Part shown: positions 1-6,509 of the stretch, piece by piece | How positions within the stretch are numbered: position 1 is the first letter of the stretch | Layout: each line of letters opens with the position of its first letter | NCBI GenBank assembly: GCA_017308235.1 | Contig: JAFKFL010000019.1 | Coordinates: 1-64,000 of the forward strand | Direction: 5' to 3' | DNA from: Alphaproteobacteria bacterium | Lineage (GTDB): Bacteria > Pseudomonadota > Alphaproteobacteria > Reyranellales > Reyranellaceae | DNA: 64,000 nucleotides | Notes under the pieces: model-generated | The model's input: the letters and a program-made list of their open reading frames with translations, nothing else | What the model was told of the DNA's origin: nothing | Database searches by the model: none | Made by a program: the position numbers and the translations under genes

Positions 1-291
1 CTCGGCGGGATCGATCGCCGGCTGCAAGGCGAGTGCGGCCCCATCATCGGCCGCCTCGCTCCAATCGCTGTCGTCGAGATCGCCGAGCGGGGCGAGCCGA
101 GGCAGGATGGTCGGCTTGCCATTGGCCGCCCGCAGGAAAGCATCGCTGAGTGCACGCACTGCCCTTCGCGTCGGCAGCAGGATCAGGATGTCGGCCAACG
201 CCAGTGGATCGCTGCCGTATTCAGCCAGCACCCCGCGCGCCAGCTCGTCCACGAAGCGGCGATCCATGCCGATGGTGAAGAGGCCCCTCAC
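1..291 (-). CDS. addB: Double-strand break repair protein AddB, N-terminal part (cut by window edge)
   Basis: AddB is the second subunit of the alphaproteobacterial AddAB helicase-nuclease, which processes double-strand breaks for recombination. Only the first 97 codons are visible. They contain ILLPTRRAVRALSDAFLR followed by a proline-rich LPRLAPLGDLDD stretch, which is the N-terminal signature of the alphaproteobacterial AddB inactivated helicase domain. The GTG start at 291 overlaps the TGA of murU (GTGA overlap), so the two are translationally coupled. Position downstream of murU/amgK/tsaE is common in this class, with addA normally next. The family call rests on the motif and the context; the nuclease domain lies outside the window. 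Confidence 0.85.
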   Translation of the reverse strand, partial: MRGLFTIGMDRRFVDELARGVLAEYGSDPLALADILILLPTRRAVRALSDAFLRAANGKPTILPRLAPLGDLDDSDWSEAADDGAALALQPAIDPAE

Positions 292-980
292 ACCAGCGCC
301 TTCTCGGCTTCGGCCAGCGCCTGCGGCGTGCCGATATGGAACCACTGGCCGTCATGGACCAGGCCGTGGAGCCGTCCGGCAGCTTCCGCCCGGCTCCACA
401 GCTTCACGAGAGAGAAGGGCGCGTCGGGCGAGTCGCAGAAAAGACTGGCCTCGCAAATCGAGATGCTGGCGAAGAAATACGGCGCCCGCTCAGCCTTGCT
501 CCGGAGACGGGCTCGGCCGTCAGGCTCGAGGAAATAGTCGCCGCGATCCTTCGCGTCGTGTCCGATCGCCTTTGTGAAGGGGTGCAGCAGCAACAGCGCG
601 TCCATGCGCCGCGAATCCCAGGCGCTTGTCATGCGGTCCAACATGGGCGTGGCGCCTTCCTGCCACAAGCCGTCGCCGTTCAGGATGAAGAACGGCCCGT
701 TGCCCAACAGTGGCAGTGCATTCTTCACGCTGCCACCGGTGTCCAGCAGCTGCTCCTCATGCACGATGGTGGCGCGCCCCGCGAGGTGCGACGCGATCTG
801 CTCGCCGAGATGATGAACGTTGACCACGATCTTGCGGAGGCCGTGTGATGCAAGCCGGTCCATCGTGCGGTCGAGCATCGACCGGCCGGCGACGGGAATG
901 AGCGGCTTGGGAACCGTGTCGGTCAGCGGCCGCATGCGTTCGCCGCGGCCGGCGGCGAGGATCATCGCGGTCTCGATCAT
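288..980 (-). CDS. murU: N-acetylmuramate-1-phosphate uridylyltransferase MurU
   Basis: A 230-residue nucleotidyltransferase with the sugar-nucleotidyltransferase signature LAAGRGERMRPLTDTVPKPL at the N-terminus and an NGDG metal-binding motif near residue 105. MurU converts MurNAc-1-phosphate to UDP-MurNAc in the peptidoglycan recycling shunt that bypasses MurA. The ATG at 980 overlaps the stop of amgK by ATGA and gives the standard family N-terminus; longer upstream frames only read through amgK. The partner kinase AmgK lies directly upstream, which is what singles out MurU from other NTP transferases. Cytoplasmic. Confidence 0.88.
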   Translation of the reverse strand: MIETAMILAAGRGERMRPLTDTVPKPLIPVAGRSMLDRTMDRLASHGLRKIVVNVHHLGEQIASHLAGRATIVHEEQLLDTGGSVKNALPLLGNGPFFILNGDGLWQEGATPMLDRMTSAWDSRRMDALLLLHPFTKAIGHDAKDRGDYFLEPDGRARLRSKAERAPYFFASISICEASLFCDSPDAPFSLVKLWSRAEAAGRLHGLVHDGQWFHIGTPQALAEAEKALV

Positions 981-1978
981 GCCGATCCGATCCGCCGCGT
1001 CTCTGGCGGCAAGTGGCGGTCGACCCAGGTCCGCAGAGGTTCGAGTGCGTCGTGCTGCAAGGCGCGTTCGAACAAGCGCCACACGCGCGGCAGGTGCGGC
1101 AGGTAGACCGGCTTGCCGTCGCGCTTCCACAGGCGGACGAAGAGGCCGACCACCCGCGCATGGCGCTGCGCGGCCATGAGCGCGAAGCCGGTCCGGAAAT
1201 CGGACGCATCGAGTCCGGTCGCGGCGATGTAGCGGGCGAGGCACGCGTCGTAGACTGCAGGCGACACGTCGCGGCGCGCATCCTCGATCAGCGAGACGAG
1301 ATCGTAGGAAGGATGGCCGCGCTGGGCATCCTGGAAGTCGAGCAACCCGCAGGCGCGTACGCCGGGACGTCCCGGCAGCCACATGAGGTTGTCCTTGTGG
1401 TAGTCGCGCAGCAACAGTGCTTCGGCTGTCGGCGGCAGATGGTCGAGGCTGGCCCGCCAGGCGGCGCGATAGGCATCGATCTCGTCGGCCGGCGTCGGCC
1501 GTCCGGTTGCGGCGGGCAGATACCACTCGGGCAGCAGCATGGCGGCTTCGATGAGCGCCTCGCCCGTGTAAGCACCGAGATCCGGCAGCAGGCCGCGATC
1601 AGGTGCGGCGTGCAATGCCGCCAGCACGTCGGTGGCGCGTTCGTAAAGCTCGGCTTCGTTACCGCCGCGATCGAGTACAGAGGCGAAAGTGTCGTCGCCC
1701 AGGTCTTCCAGCAGCAGGAAGCCATGCGCGGTATCCTCGGCGAGGATCTCCGGCGCGCTCAGGCCAAGCGCAAGGAGATGCCGGCCGATGCGCACGAACG
1801 GCCGCACGTCCTCCTGCGGCGGTGGCGCATCCATCACGATGGCGCTGCTGCCGTCCGGCGCGAACAGGCGGAAGTATTTGCGGAACGAGGCATCGCCCGC
1901 CAGCAGCGCTTCCTTGGCGTGGCCCCAGCCGGAGCGCGCGATGAAATCCCGACGCAGTTTTGCCCGATCAGACAACAC
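977..1978 (-). CDS. amgK: Anomeric MurNAc/GlcNAc kinase AmgK (aminoglycoside phosphotransferase fold)
   Basis: A 333-residue APH-fold kinase. It shows the phosphotransfer motif DYHKDNLMW (catalytic Asp/His/Asn region) near residue 200 and LLDFQDAQRGHPSYDL, the downstream metal-binding DFxD-type motif. AmgK phosphorylates MurNAc at C1 to feed MurU in peptidoglycan recycling. It starts at a GTG at 1978 that overlaps the end of tsaE by 11 nt and ends overlapping the murU start, so tsaE-amgK-murU-addB reads as one transcript. Many genomes annotate this only as phosphotransferase; the murU neighbour supports the specific call. Confidence 0.85.
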   Translation of the reverse strand: MLSDRAKLRRDFIARSGWGHAKEALLAGDASFRKYFRLFAPDGSSAIVMDAPPPQEDVRPFVRIGRHLLALGLSAPEILAEDTAHGFLLLEDLGDDTFASVLDRGGNEAELYERATDVLAALHAAPDRGLLPDLGAYTGEALIEAAMLLPEWYLPAATGRPTPADEIDAYRAAWRASLDHLPPTAEALLLRDYHKDNLMWLPGRPGVRACGLLDFQDAQRGHPSYDLVSLIEDARRDVSPAVYDACLARYIAATGLDASDFRTGFALMAAQRHARVVGLFVRLWKRDGKPVYLPHLPRVWRLFERALQHDALEPLRTWVDRHLPPETRRIGSA

Positions 1979-2411
1979 GAAATCGATCCTCGCCCTCTAA
2001 CCTCGCATGCCGTCCTTCGCCTTCGATGGAAAGCGTCACCGTCAGCCGTTCCCTCGGCAGCAGGCCGCCCAGCCGTTTCGCCCATTCCACCAGCACGATG
2101 CCGTCGGTCCGCGCTTCCTCCCAGCCAAGTTCGAACACCTGCTCGGCCTCTTCCAACCGATAGAGGTCGAAATGCCAGAACACGCCTCGGCGGGTGTCGT
2201 AGACCTCGACCAGGGTGAAGGTGGGGCTGGGCACGACCAGGGTATCGTCTCTCGCCGCGGCGCGCAGGATCGCGCGGGCGAGGGTCGTCTTGCCCGCGCC
2301 GAGTCCGCCTTCGAGCGCCACCACGTCACGTGATCGCAGGCGTTTGGCGAGCGTCGCGCCCAGCCGCTCCGTCGCGGCCACGTCCGGCAGGGACAAAGAA
2401 AAAGTCGGCAT
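1968..2411 (-). CDS. tsaE: tRNA t6A37 biosynthesis ATPase TsaE
   Basis: A 147-residue P-loop ATPase with Walker A GGLGAGKTTLARAIL at about residues 35-50, then SPTFTLVEVYD and HFDLYRLE, both typical of TsaE (formerly YjeE). TsaE works with TsaB and TsaD to transfer threonylcarbamoyl to A37 of ANN-decoding tRNAs. Length is normal for the family. It starts the tsaE-amgK-murU-addB gene set, and a 53-bp gap separates it from the ahcY stop upstream, so read-through from ahcY is possible. tsaB and tsaD are not in the window. Confidence 0.93.
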   Translation of the reverse strand: MPTFSLSLPDVAATERLGATLAKRLRSRDVVALEGGLGAGKTTLARAILRAAARDDTLVVPSPTFTLVEVYDTRRGVFWHFDLYRLEEAEQVFELGWEEARTDGIVLVEWAKRLGGLLPRERLTVTLSIEGEGRHARLEGEDRFRVV

Positions 2412-2464
2412 CTTTCGATGCCGACTTCTAGCATGTCAGGCCCTGTGGGCAGTTATCGTAGGCG

Positions 2465-3871
2465 CTAGTAGCGGTAGAGGTCGCCCTTGAATGGGCCGGC
2501 CGCGGGGACGCCGATGTATTTCGCCTGGTCGGGCCGGAGCTTGGTCAGCCGGGCGCCGACCTTTTCGAGGTGCAGTGCCGCCACCTTCTCGTCCAGCGTC
2601 TTGGGCAGCGTATAGACCTTCTTCTGGTACTTGCTTGGGTTGGTGAAGATCTCGACCTGGGCCAGCGTCTGGTTGGAGAAGGAGGCCGACATCACGAAGC
2701 TCGGATGGCCCGTGGCATTGCCCAGGTTCACCAGCCGGCCCTCGGACAGGACGATGATGCGCTTGCCGTCGGGGAACTCGATCTCGTCGACCTGCGGCTT
2801 CACGTTGTGCCACTTGAAATTGCGCAGGCTCGCGATCTGGATCTCGCTGTCGAAGTGGCCGATGTTGCAGACGATGGCGCGATGCTTCATCGCCTTCATG
2901 TGGTCGAGCGTGATCACGTCGACGTTGCCGGTGGCGGTGACGAAGATGTCGGCCTTGGGGGCCGCGTCTTCCATCGTCACGACCTCGTAGCCTTCCATCG
3001 CCGCCTGCAGGGCGCAGATCGGATCGACTTCGGAGACCATGACGCGGCAGCCGGCCTGGCGCAGCGAGGCGGCCGAGCCTTTGCCCACGTCGCCGAAGCC
3101 CGCGACCATGGCGACCTTGCCGGCCATCATGACGTCGGTGCCGCGGCGGATGCCGTCGACCAGCGATTCGCGGCAGCCGTAGAGGTTGTCAAACTTCGAC
3201 TTGGTGACCGAGTCGTTGACGTTGATGGCGGGCCACAGAAGCTTGCCATCCTTCTCCATCTGATAGAGGCGGTGCACACCCGTCGTCGTCTCTTCCGTGA
3301 CGCCGCGGATCGCAGCACCCAGCTTGGCGTACCAGCCGGGCTTCGTCTTGTTCGTCTTGGCGATCACCTTGTAGAGGACTTCCTCTTCCTCATTGGTGGG
3401 CTTGGCAATCAGCGACGGATCCTTCTCGGCGCGGATGCCGAGATGGACCAGCAGGGTCGCGTCACCGCCGTCGTCGAGGATCATGTTGGGTTCGCCGCCG
3501 TCGCCCCATTCGAAGATCTTGTGGGTGTAGTCCCAATACTCCTCGAGGCTCTCGCCCTTCACCGCGAACACCGGCGTGCCCGACTTGGCGATCGCCGCGG
3601 CGGCATGGTCTTGCGTCGAATAGATGTTGCACGAGGCCCAGCGGACATCGGCGCCCAGCGCCTTCAACGTCTCGATCAGCACCGCGGTCTGGATGGTCAT
3701 GTGGAGCGAGCCCGCGACGCGTGCGCCCTTCAAGGGCTTCTTCGAGCCGTACTCCTTGCGGATCGCCATCAGGCCCGGCATTTCGGTCTCGGCAATGTCG
3801 ATTTCCTTGCGGCCCCAGTCGGCGAGCCCGATATCCTTGACGACGTAGTCCTGTGCTTTGCTTGCGGCCAT
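2465..3871 (-). CDS. ahcY: Adenosylhomocysteinase (S-adenosyl-L-homocysteine hydrolase)
   Basis: A 468-residue NAD-dependent enzyme that cleaves S-adenosylhomocysteine to adenosine and homocysteine, removing the product inhibitor of methyltransferases. Visible features: [15 protein letters not shown] substrate region, [13 protein letters not shown], the roughly 40-residue insertion ([20 protein letters not shown]) seen in many bacterial enzymes, the NAD-binding [10 protein letters not shown] near residue 260, and the conserved C-terminal ending in YRY. The ATG at 3871 has GGAG 6 nt upstream. The leader contains a potential stem over that site and a distal dyad, listed separately. A monocistronic or leading gene. 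Confidence 0.96.
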   Translation of the reverse strand: MAASKAQDYVVKDIGLADWGRKEIDIAETEMPGLMAIRKEYGSKKPLKGARVAGSLHMTIQTAVLIETLKALGADVRWASCNIYSTQDHAAAAIAKSGTPVFAVKGESLEEYWDYTHKIFEWGDGGEPNMILDDGGDATLLVHLGIRAEKDPSLIAKPTNEEEEVLYKVIAKTNKTKPGWYAKLGAAIRGVTEETTTGVHRLYQMEKDGKLLWPAINVNDSVTKSKFDNLYGCRESLVDGIRRGTDVMMAGKVAMVAGFGDVGKGSAASLRQAGCRVMVSEVDPICALQAAMEGYEVVTMEDAAPKADIFVTATGNVDVITLDHMKAMKHRAIVCNIGHFDSEIQIASLRNFKWHNVKPQVDEIEFPDGKRIIVLSEGRLVNLGNATGHPSFVMSASFSNQTLAQVEIFTNPSKYQKKVYTLPKTLDEKVAALHLEKVGARLTKLRPDQAKYIGVPAAGPFKGDLYRY

Positions 3872-3919
3872 GGGGCGCTCCGGCGGTTTTGCGAACGGAG
3901 GCCGTCTTATCAGCGCCCC
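3872..3919 (-). promoter_or_regulatory. Possible RBS-occluding stem in the ahcY leader
   Basis: Directly upstream of the ahcY ATG, GGGGCGCT (3912-3919 read on the minus strand) is perfectly complementary to AGCGCCCC (3872-3879). The 3' arm includes the last two bases of the GGAG Shine-Dalgarno sequence and abuts the start codon. The 32-nt loop contains a second small stem, ACGG/CCGT. Such a structure could limit ribosome access. I do not find the consensus of the SAH, SAM-II or SAM-V riboswitches, so ligand control is not claimed; at this GC content a chance stem is possible. Confidence 0.35.
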
Positions 3920-3940
3920 GCGCCAGCCTCAACGCAGGCC

Positions 3941-3970
3941 ATCAACATATAAGCAAGAATTTATGTCGAT
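3941..3970. promoter_or_regulatory. AT-rich inverted repeat upstream of ahcY (candidate operator)
   Basis: ATCAACATA (3941-3949) and TATGTCGAT (3962-3970) form an inverted repeat, 8 of 9 bases matching, around a 12-base AT-rich spacer. It stands out in otherwise GC-rich DNA about 70-100 bp upstream of the ahcY start. ArsR-type regulators of SAH/methionine metabolism are known to use AT-rich dyads in this position in proteobacteria. No such regulator is next door, so this is an inference from position and symmetry. Confidence 0.4.
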
Positions 3971-4006
3971 ATGCTGCAGGCTTTATACGCTGGAGGCTCA
4001 AAATAG

Positions 4007-4050
4007 CCTCACCCTGAGGAGGCCGCGTAGCGGCCGTCTCGAAGGGTGGG
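4007..4050 (+). repeat. Palindromic repeat, left copy of the GIY-YIG element
   Basis: Begins CCTCACCCTGAGGAG and ends GTCTCGAAGGGTGG. Two nested stems: an outer pair CACCCT/AGGGTG and an inner perfect stem GGCCGC-GTA-GCGGCC. The first 12 bases also form a mini-dyad, CCTCA-CC-TGAGG-like. Same family as the copies at 4369-4412, 57793-57835 and 57859-57900. Confidence 0.8.
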
Positions 4051-4063
4051 ACCAGCAAGGTTC

Positions 4064-4356
4064 CTACGCTCGTCTCTTCGCGAGCTTTTGTATCTCCGCA
4101 TAGTCGCCGCGGATCAGGGCTTCTTTCTTATCGCGTGACCACCCCTTGATCTGGCGCTCGACCGAGCATCCGTAATATTTGCAAAGTGCTCGGACCAGAC
4201 CAATGTCACCGGCCTTCGGCGCGACGTGTATCCGCCGAAGGTATCGGCATTATGTTCACTGATCCGTTGTTCCAGTTCCTTCCGCGTCGATCCGACGTAG
4301 TAGCTGCCGTCCGAACATCGCAGCATGTAGATGAAGGCACCCGGCACGTCGGACAT
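4064..4356 (-). pseudogene. GIY-YIG nuclease family gene with a one-base frameshift
   Basis: The first reading frame begins MSDVPGAFIYMLRCSDGSYYVGSTRKELEQR in overlapping style: the family's (G/F)IY...YVG core, Arg and the HNADTFGGYTSRRRPV segment are all present. After FANITDA (near 4164) that frame ends early at 4114. The family's C-terminal part SVERQIKGWSRDKKEALIRGD...KLAKRRA continues uninterrupted in the next frame to a TAG at 4064. Restoring one base after the GC of the Ala codon rejoins both halves into about 97 residues, the usual size. So this is a 1-bp deletion, a sequencing error, or a deliberate frameshift. It is tightly flanked by inverted palindromes. Small stand-alone GIY-YIG proteins are presumed DNA endonucleases of unknown role. 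Confidence 0.75.
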
Positions 4357-4368
4357 TCTTCGCGTTCC

Positions 4369-4412
4369 GACCCTTCGAGACGCCGCGCATGGCGCGGCTC
4401 CTCAGGGTGAGG
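4369..4412 (-). repeat. Palindromic repeat, right (inverted) copy of the GIY-YIG element
   Basis: On the plus strand it runs ACCCTTCGAGAC ... CTCCTCAGGGTGAGG, i.e. the left copy inverted. The inner stem is CCGCGC-CAT-GCGCGG (minus strand), again perfect but different in sequence from the left copy's GGCCGC/GCGGCC. It ends 15 bp before the ptsH stop and could influence the 3' end of that transcript. Confidence 0.8.
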
Positions 4413-4427
4413 CCTTTCTGCTTTTCC

Positions 4428-4727
4428 CTAATCTTCGCCGAATTTACCTTCGACGAGCGCGGAGAGGGCGGCCATGGCGTCGGTGGCCTGGCGGCCCGAG
4501 CACACAAGCTCGATCTGGCTGCCGATGCCGGCGGCCAGCATCATCAGGCCCATGATCGACAGGCCCGAGACCTCCTGGCCCTTGAAGCTGACGCGGACGG
4601 CCGCGTCGAACTGGCCGACGGTGCGCACGAACTTGGCCGCGGCGCGGGCGTGCAGTCCGCGCTTGTTGGCGATGGTGAGTGTGCGCTTGAGCGTGCCGAC
4701 CGCGGCGTCGGCGGTGCCGTCGTTCAC
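4428..4727 (-). CDS. ptsH: HPr-type phosphocarrier protein (regulatory PTS)
   Basis: A 99-residue HPr-fold protein with the active-site segment KRGLHARAAAKF, His26 being the phosphoryl acceptor, and VSGLSIMGLMMLAA carrying the regulatory Ser site that HprK phosphorylates. In alphaproteobacteria such HPr proteins belong to incomplete PTS chains that regulate carbon/nitrogen responses rather than transport sugar. Its ATG at 4727 overlaps the stop of the EIIA gene. The chain EIIA-HPr with RapZ, HprK and ChvG/ChvI upstream is the conserved class arrangement. Enzyme I is not in the window. Confidence 0.93.
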   Translation of the reverse strand: MNDGTADAAVGTLKRTLTIANKRGLHARAAAKFVRTVGQFDAAVRVSFKGQEVSGLSIMGLMMLAAGIGSQIELVCSGRQATDAMAALSALVEGKFGED

Positions 4728-5128
4728 GAGGCTTCCTTGGCGAGGATCCGTGAGGCGACGGTGATGTACTTGCGCCCGGCCTCCTGCGCCATGCGCACGG
4801 CCTCGGCGATCGGCCGATTGCGGACGCTGGCAAGCTTCACCAGCATCGGCAGGTTGACGCCCGCCAGGACCTCGATCCGCGCCTGTTCCATGATCGAGAT
4901 CGCAAGATTGGATGGCGTGCCACCGAACATGTCGGTGAGCACGATCACCCCATCACCGGAGTCGCAGGCCCGGGCCTGTTCCAGAATCTCGAGGCGGCGT
5001 TTTTCCATGTCGTCGTCGGCGCCGATGCAGACACCCGAGACGCACTGCTGCGGACCGACGACATGTTCCAGCGCCGCGAGGAACTCGCGGGCAAGATTGC
5101 CGTGGGTCACGAGTACGATCCCAATCAT
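4724..5128 (-). CDS. PTS EIIA component, mannose family (regulatory)
   Basis: A 134-residue EIIA-Man-type protein beginning MIGIVLVTHGN, with His9 as the expected phosphorylation site, followed by VIVLTDMFGGTPSNLA, the family hallmark. It would accept phosphate from HPr. No membrane EIIC/EIID genes are nearby, so a regulatory role is more likely than transport, as known for alphaproteobacterial ManX/PtsM-like proteins. The start at 5128 is chosen because it gives the canonical N-terminus; the frame is open further upstream only through rapZ. Overlaps ptsH by 4 nt. Confidence 0.92.
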   Translation of the reverse strand: MIGIVLVTHGNLAREFLAALEHVVGPQQCVSGVCIGADDDMEKRRLEILEQARACDSGDGVIVLTDMFGGTPSNLAISIMEQARIEVLAGVNLPMLVKLASVRNRPIAEAVRMAQEAGRKYITVASRILAKEAS

Positions 5129-5144
5129 ACGCGCATCCCGAAAG

Positions 5145-6059
5145 CTACCCCCCTTGTCGACCTCTCCCCAAGTCGACATCACGGTGGGTGAGAGTGACCG
5201 AGCGGCCGGTCTTTCGCAACCAGTCCGCAAGGGTTTCAGCCACCGCCACAGAACGGTGACGACCGCCGGTGCAGCCCACCGCGATGGTCAAATAGCTCTT
5301 GCCTTCGGCATCGAAACGGGGCAGCAGCGGCCCGACCAACGCCTGCAGTCGGTCAATGAAAGCGCGGTAATCGGGATCCGTCTCGATAAAGGCGACGACG
5401 GCAGCATCCCGGCCGGTCTGCTGTTTCAGATCAGGCACATAGTGCGGATTCTTCAGGAACCGTGCGTCGAATACCAGGTCGGCCTCGCGCGGCAGGCCGC
5501 GACGGAACGAGAACGACATGACCGCGAGCCGCGTGCCCGAGGTGCCACCCAGTGCAAAGTGGCCCGACAGGATCTGCTTGAACCGATGTGGCGTGAGCGG
5601 CGACGTGTCGATCACGACGTCGGCCGAATCGGCCACGAAGCCTATTTGATCGCGTTCATCGACAATGCCGTCCATCACCGGACGGTCGGGGGCCAGCGGA
5701 TGCGGCCGACGCGACTCGGTGTAGCGACGCCGCAGGGTCTCGGTGTCGGCGGTGAGGAAAAGCAGCCGCGGCGCGAGATCGGTCCGCTGGCGCAGGTCCT
5801 GCATACGTCGCACCAGCTCGGCGGCATCGAAGCCGTAGGTGCGCGTGTCGATGCCGAAAGCGAGCGGAGCGGCCATCTCGCCGGCATTGCCGGTCGTCGA
5901 GCGCATCAGGTCGCTCATCAGCCGCAGCGGGATGTTGTCGACGGCGACGTAGCCGAAATCTTCCAGTGCATGCAACGCCGTGGCGCGGCCGGCGCCGGAG
6001 AGGCCAGTGACCAGCACGAAGGGGCGACGCTGCTCGGACATCGATGATGCCGTGATCAT
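5145..6059 (-). CDS. rapZ: RNase adapter/nucleotide-binding protein RapZ
   Basis: A 304-residue RapZ (YvcJ) family protein. The N-terminal P-loop reads GLSGAGRATALHALEDFGY (about residues 19-37), followed by VDNIP and FGIDTRTYGFD. The C-terminal half has the conserved DARFLKNPHYVPDL and GCTGGRHRSVAVAETLA segments. In enterobacteria RapZ binds small RNAs and GlcN6P; in other bacteria the function is less defined. The P-loop has Ala where Ser/Thr is usual after GAGR, a mild deviation. Starts with an ATGA overlap with hprK and is followed by EIIA after 16 nt. Confidence 0.93.
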   Translation of the reverse strand: MITASSMSEQRRPFVLVTGLSGAGRATALHALEDFGYVAVDNIPLRLMSDLMRSTTGNAGEMAAPLAFGIDTRTYGFDAAELVRRMQDLRQRTDLAPRLLFLTADTETLRRRYTESRRPHPLAPDRPVMDGIVDERDQIGFVADSADVVIDTSPLTPHRFKQILSGHFALGGTSGTRLAVMSFSFRRGLPREADLVFDARFLKNPHYVPDLKQQTGRDAAVVAFIETDPDYRAFIDRLQALVGPLLPRFDAEGKSYLTIAVGCTGGRHRSVAVAETLADWLRKTGRSVTLTHRDVDLGRGRQGG

Positions 6060-6496
6060 GCGTTGGCGATTTGCCTCAAGGCAAGCCGCAACTTCGCGAT
6101 TGCGGAGACTTCGAACGGCGCGAGCGCAAGGAGGGGGAGGGTGATGTCTTCTTGCACTTCCTGTGCCGGTTCAGGCATGCGTTCCACATGGTCCGGCGGC
6201 ACGAGATCGACCAGCAGGGCGACGGGTGCCCGCGCGATCAGCTGCATGCGTGTCAGGCGTACGATGCCGATCCCGCGAACCTCCATGCGCCCGGCGATTG
6301 CCGCCGGCGCGGAGGCGACCAGCACCCGGCCCTTGCGCTCGAGATGCGTCTGATCGTCGGCGATCAGGCGGGCGCCGGTATCGATCAGCCGCAGCGCGAG
6401 GTCGGACTTGCCGGCGCCCGACGGTCCCCGCAACAGCACTGCCTGCCAGGATTGGCCCGGACCTTTCAGTGCCACCGAAGTTGCGTGCATCAGCAT
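6056..6496 (-). CDS. hprK: HPr kinase/phosphorylase, short alphaproteobacterial form
   Basis: A 146-residue protein equal to the C-terminal kinase domain of HprK; the N-terminal domain of Firmicutes HprK is absent, as is normal in alphaproteobacteria. P-loop RGPSGAGKSDLALRL at about residues 22-36, then LIADDQTHLERKG and GRMEVRGIGIV, the HprK signature region. It phosphorylates HPr on Ser. The ATG at 6496 (MLMHATSVALKG) matches homologues; an open frame upstream runs into chvG. It lies 13 nt after chvG and overlaps rapZ by 4 nt, so it is co-transcribed with the two-component genes. Confidence 0.92.
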   Translation of the reverse strand: MLMHATSVALKGPGQSWQAVLLRGPSGAGKSDLALRLIDTGARLIADDQTHLERKGRVLVASAPAAIAGRMEVRGIGIVRLTRMQLIARAPVALLVDLVPPDHVERMPEPAQEVQEDITLPLLALAPFEVSAIAKLRLALRQIANA

Positions 6497-6509
6497 CGCA
6501 GGCGCCGCA

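Larger units (their letters stand above)
4007..4412. mobile_element. Compact palindrome-flanked GIY-YIG element (REPIN-like)
   Basis: A 406-bp unit: palindrome copy (4007-4050), 13-nt gap, GIY-YIG nuclease gene on the minus strand (4064-4356), 12-nt gap, inverted palindrome copy (4369-4412). The two palindromes share CCTCACCCTGAGGAG...GTCTCGAAGGGT and differ mainly in the inner stem, where both arms changed together. It sits between ahcY and ptsH with no other cargo. The same palindrome pair without a gene recurs at 57793-57900. The layout is analogous to REP/RAYT systems, but the nuclease family is different. Mobility is inferred from structure, not shown. Confidence 0.6.

Noticed and set aside
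3872..3970. SAH or SAM-II riboswitch ahead of ahcY
   Set aside because: The conserved core sequences of these riboswitches are missing; only a stem and a dyad are visible.
4389..6047. A long plus-strand open frame across ptsH, EIIA and rapZ
   Set aside because: Antisense to three well-recognised genes and carries no domain.
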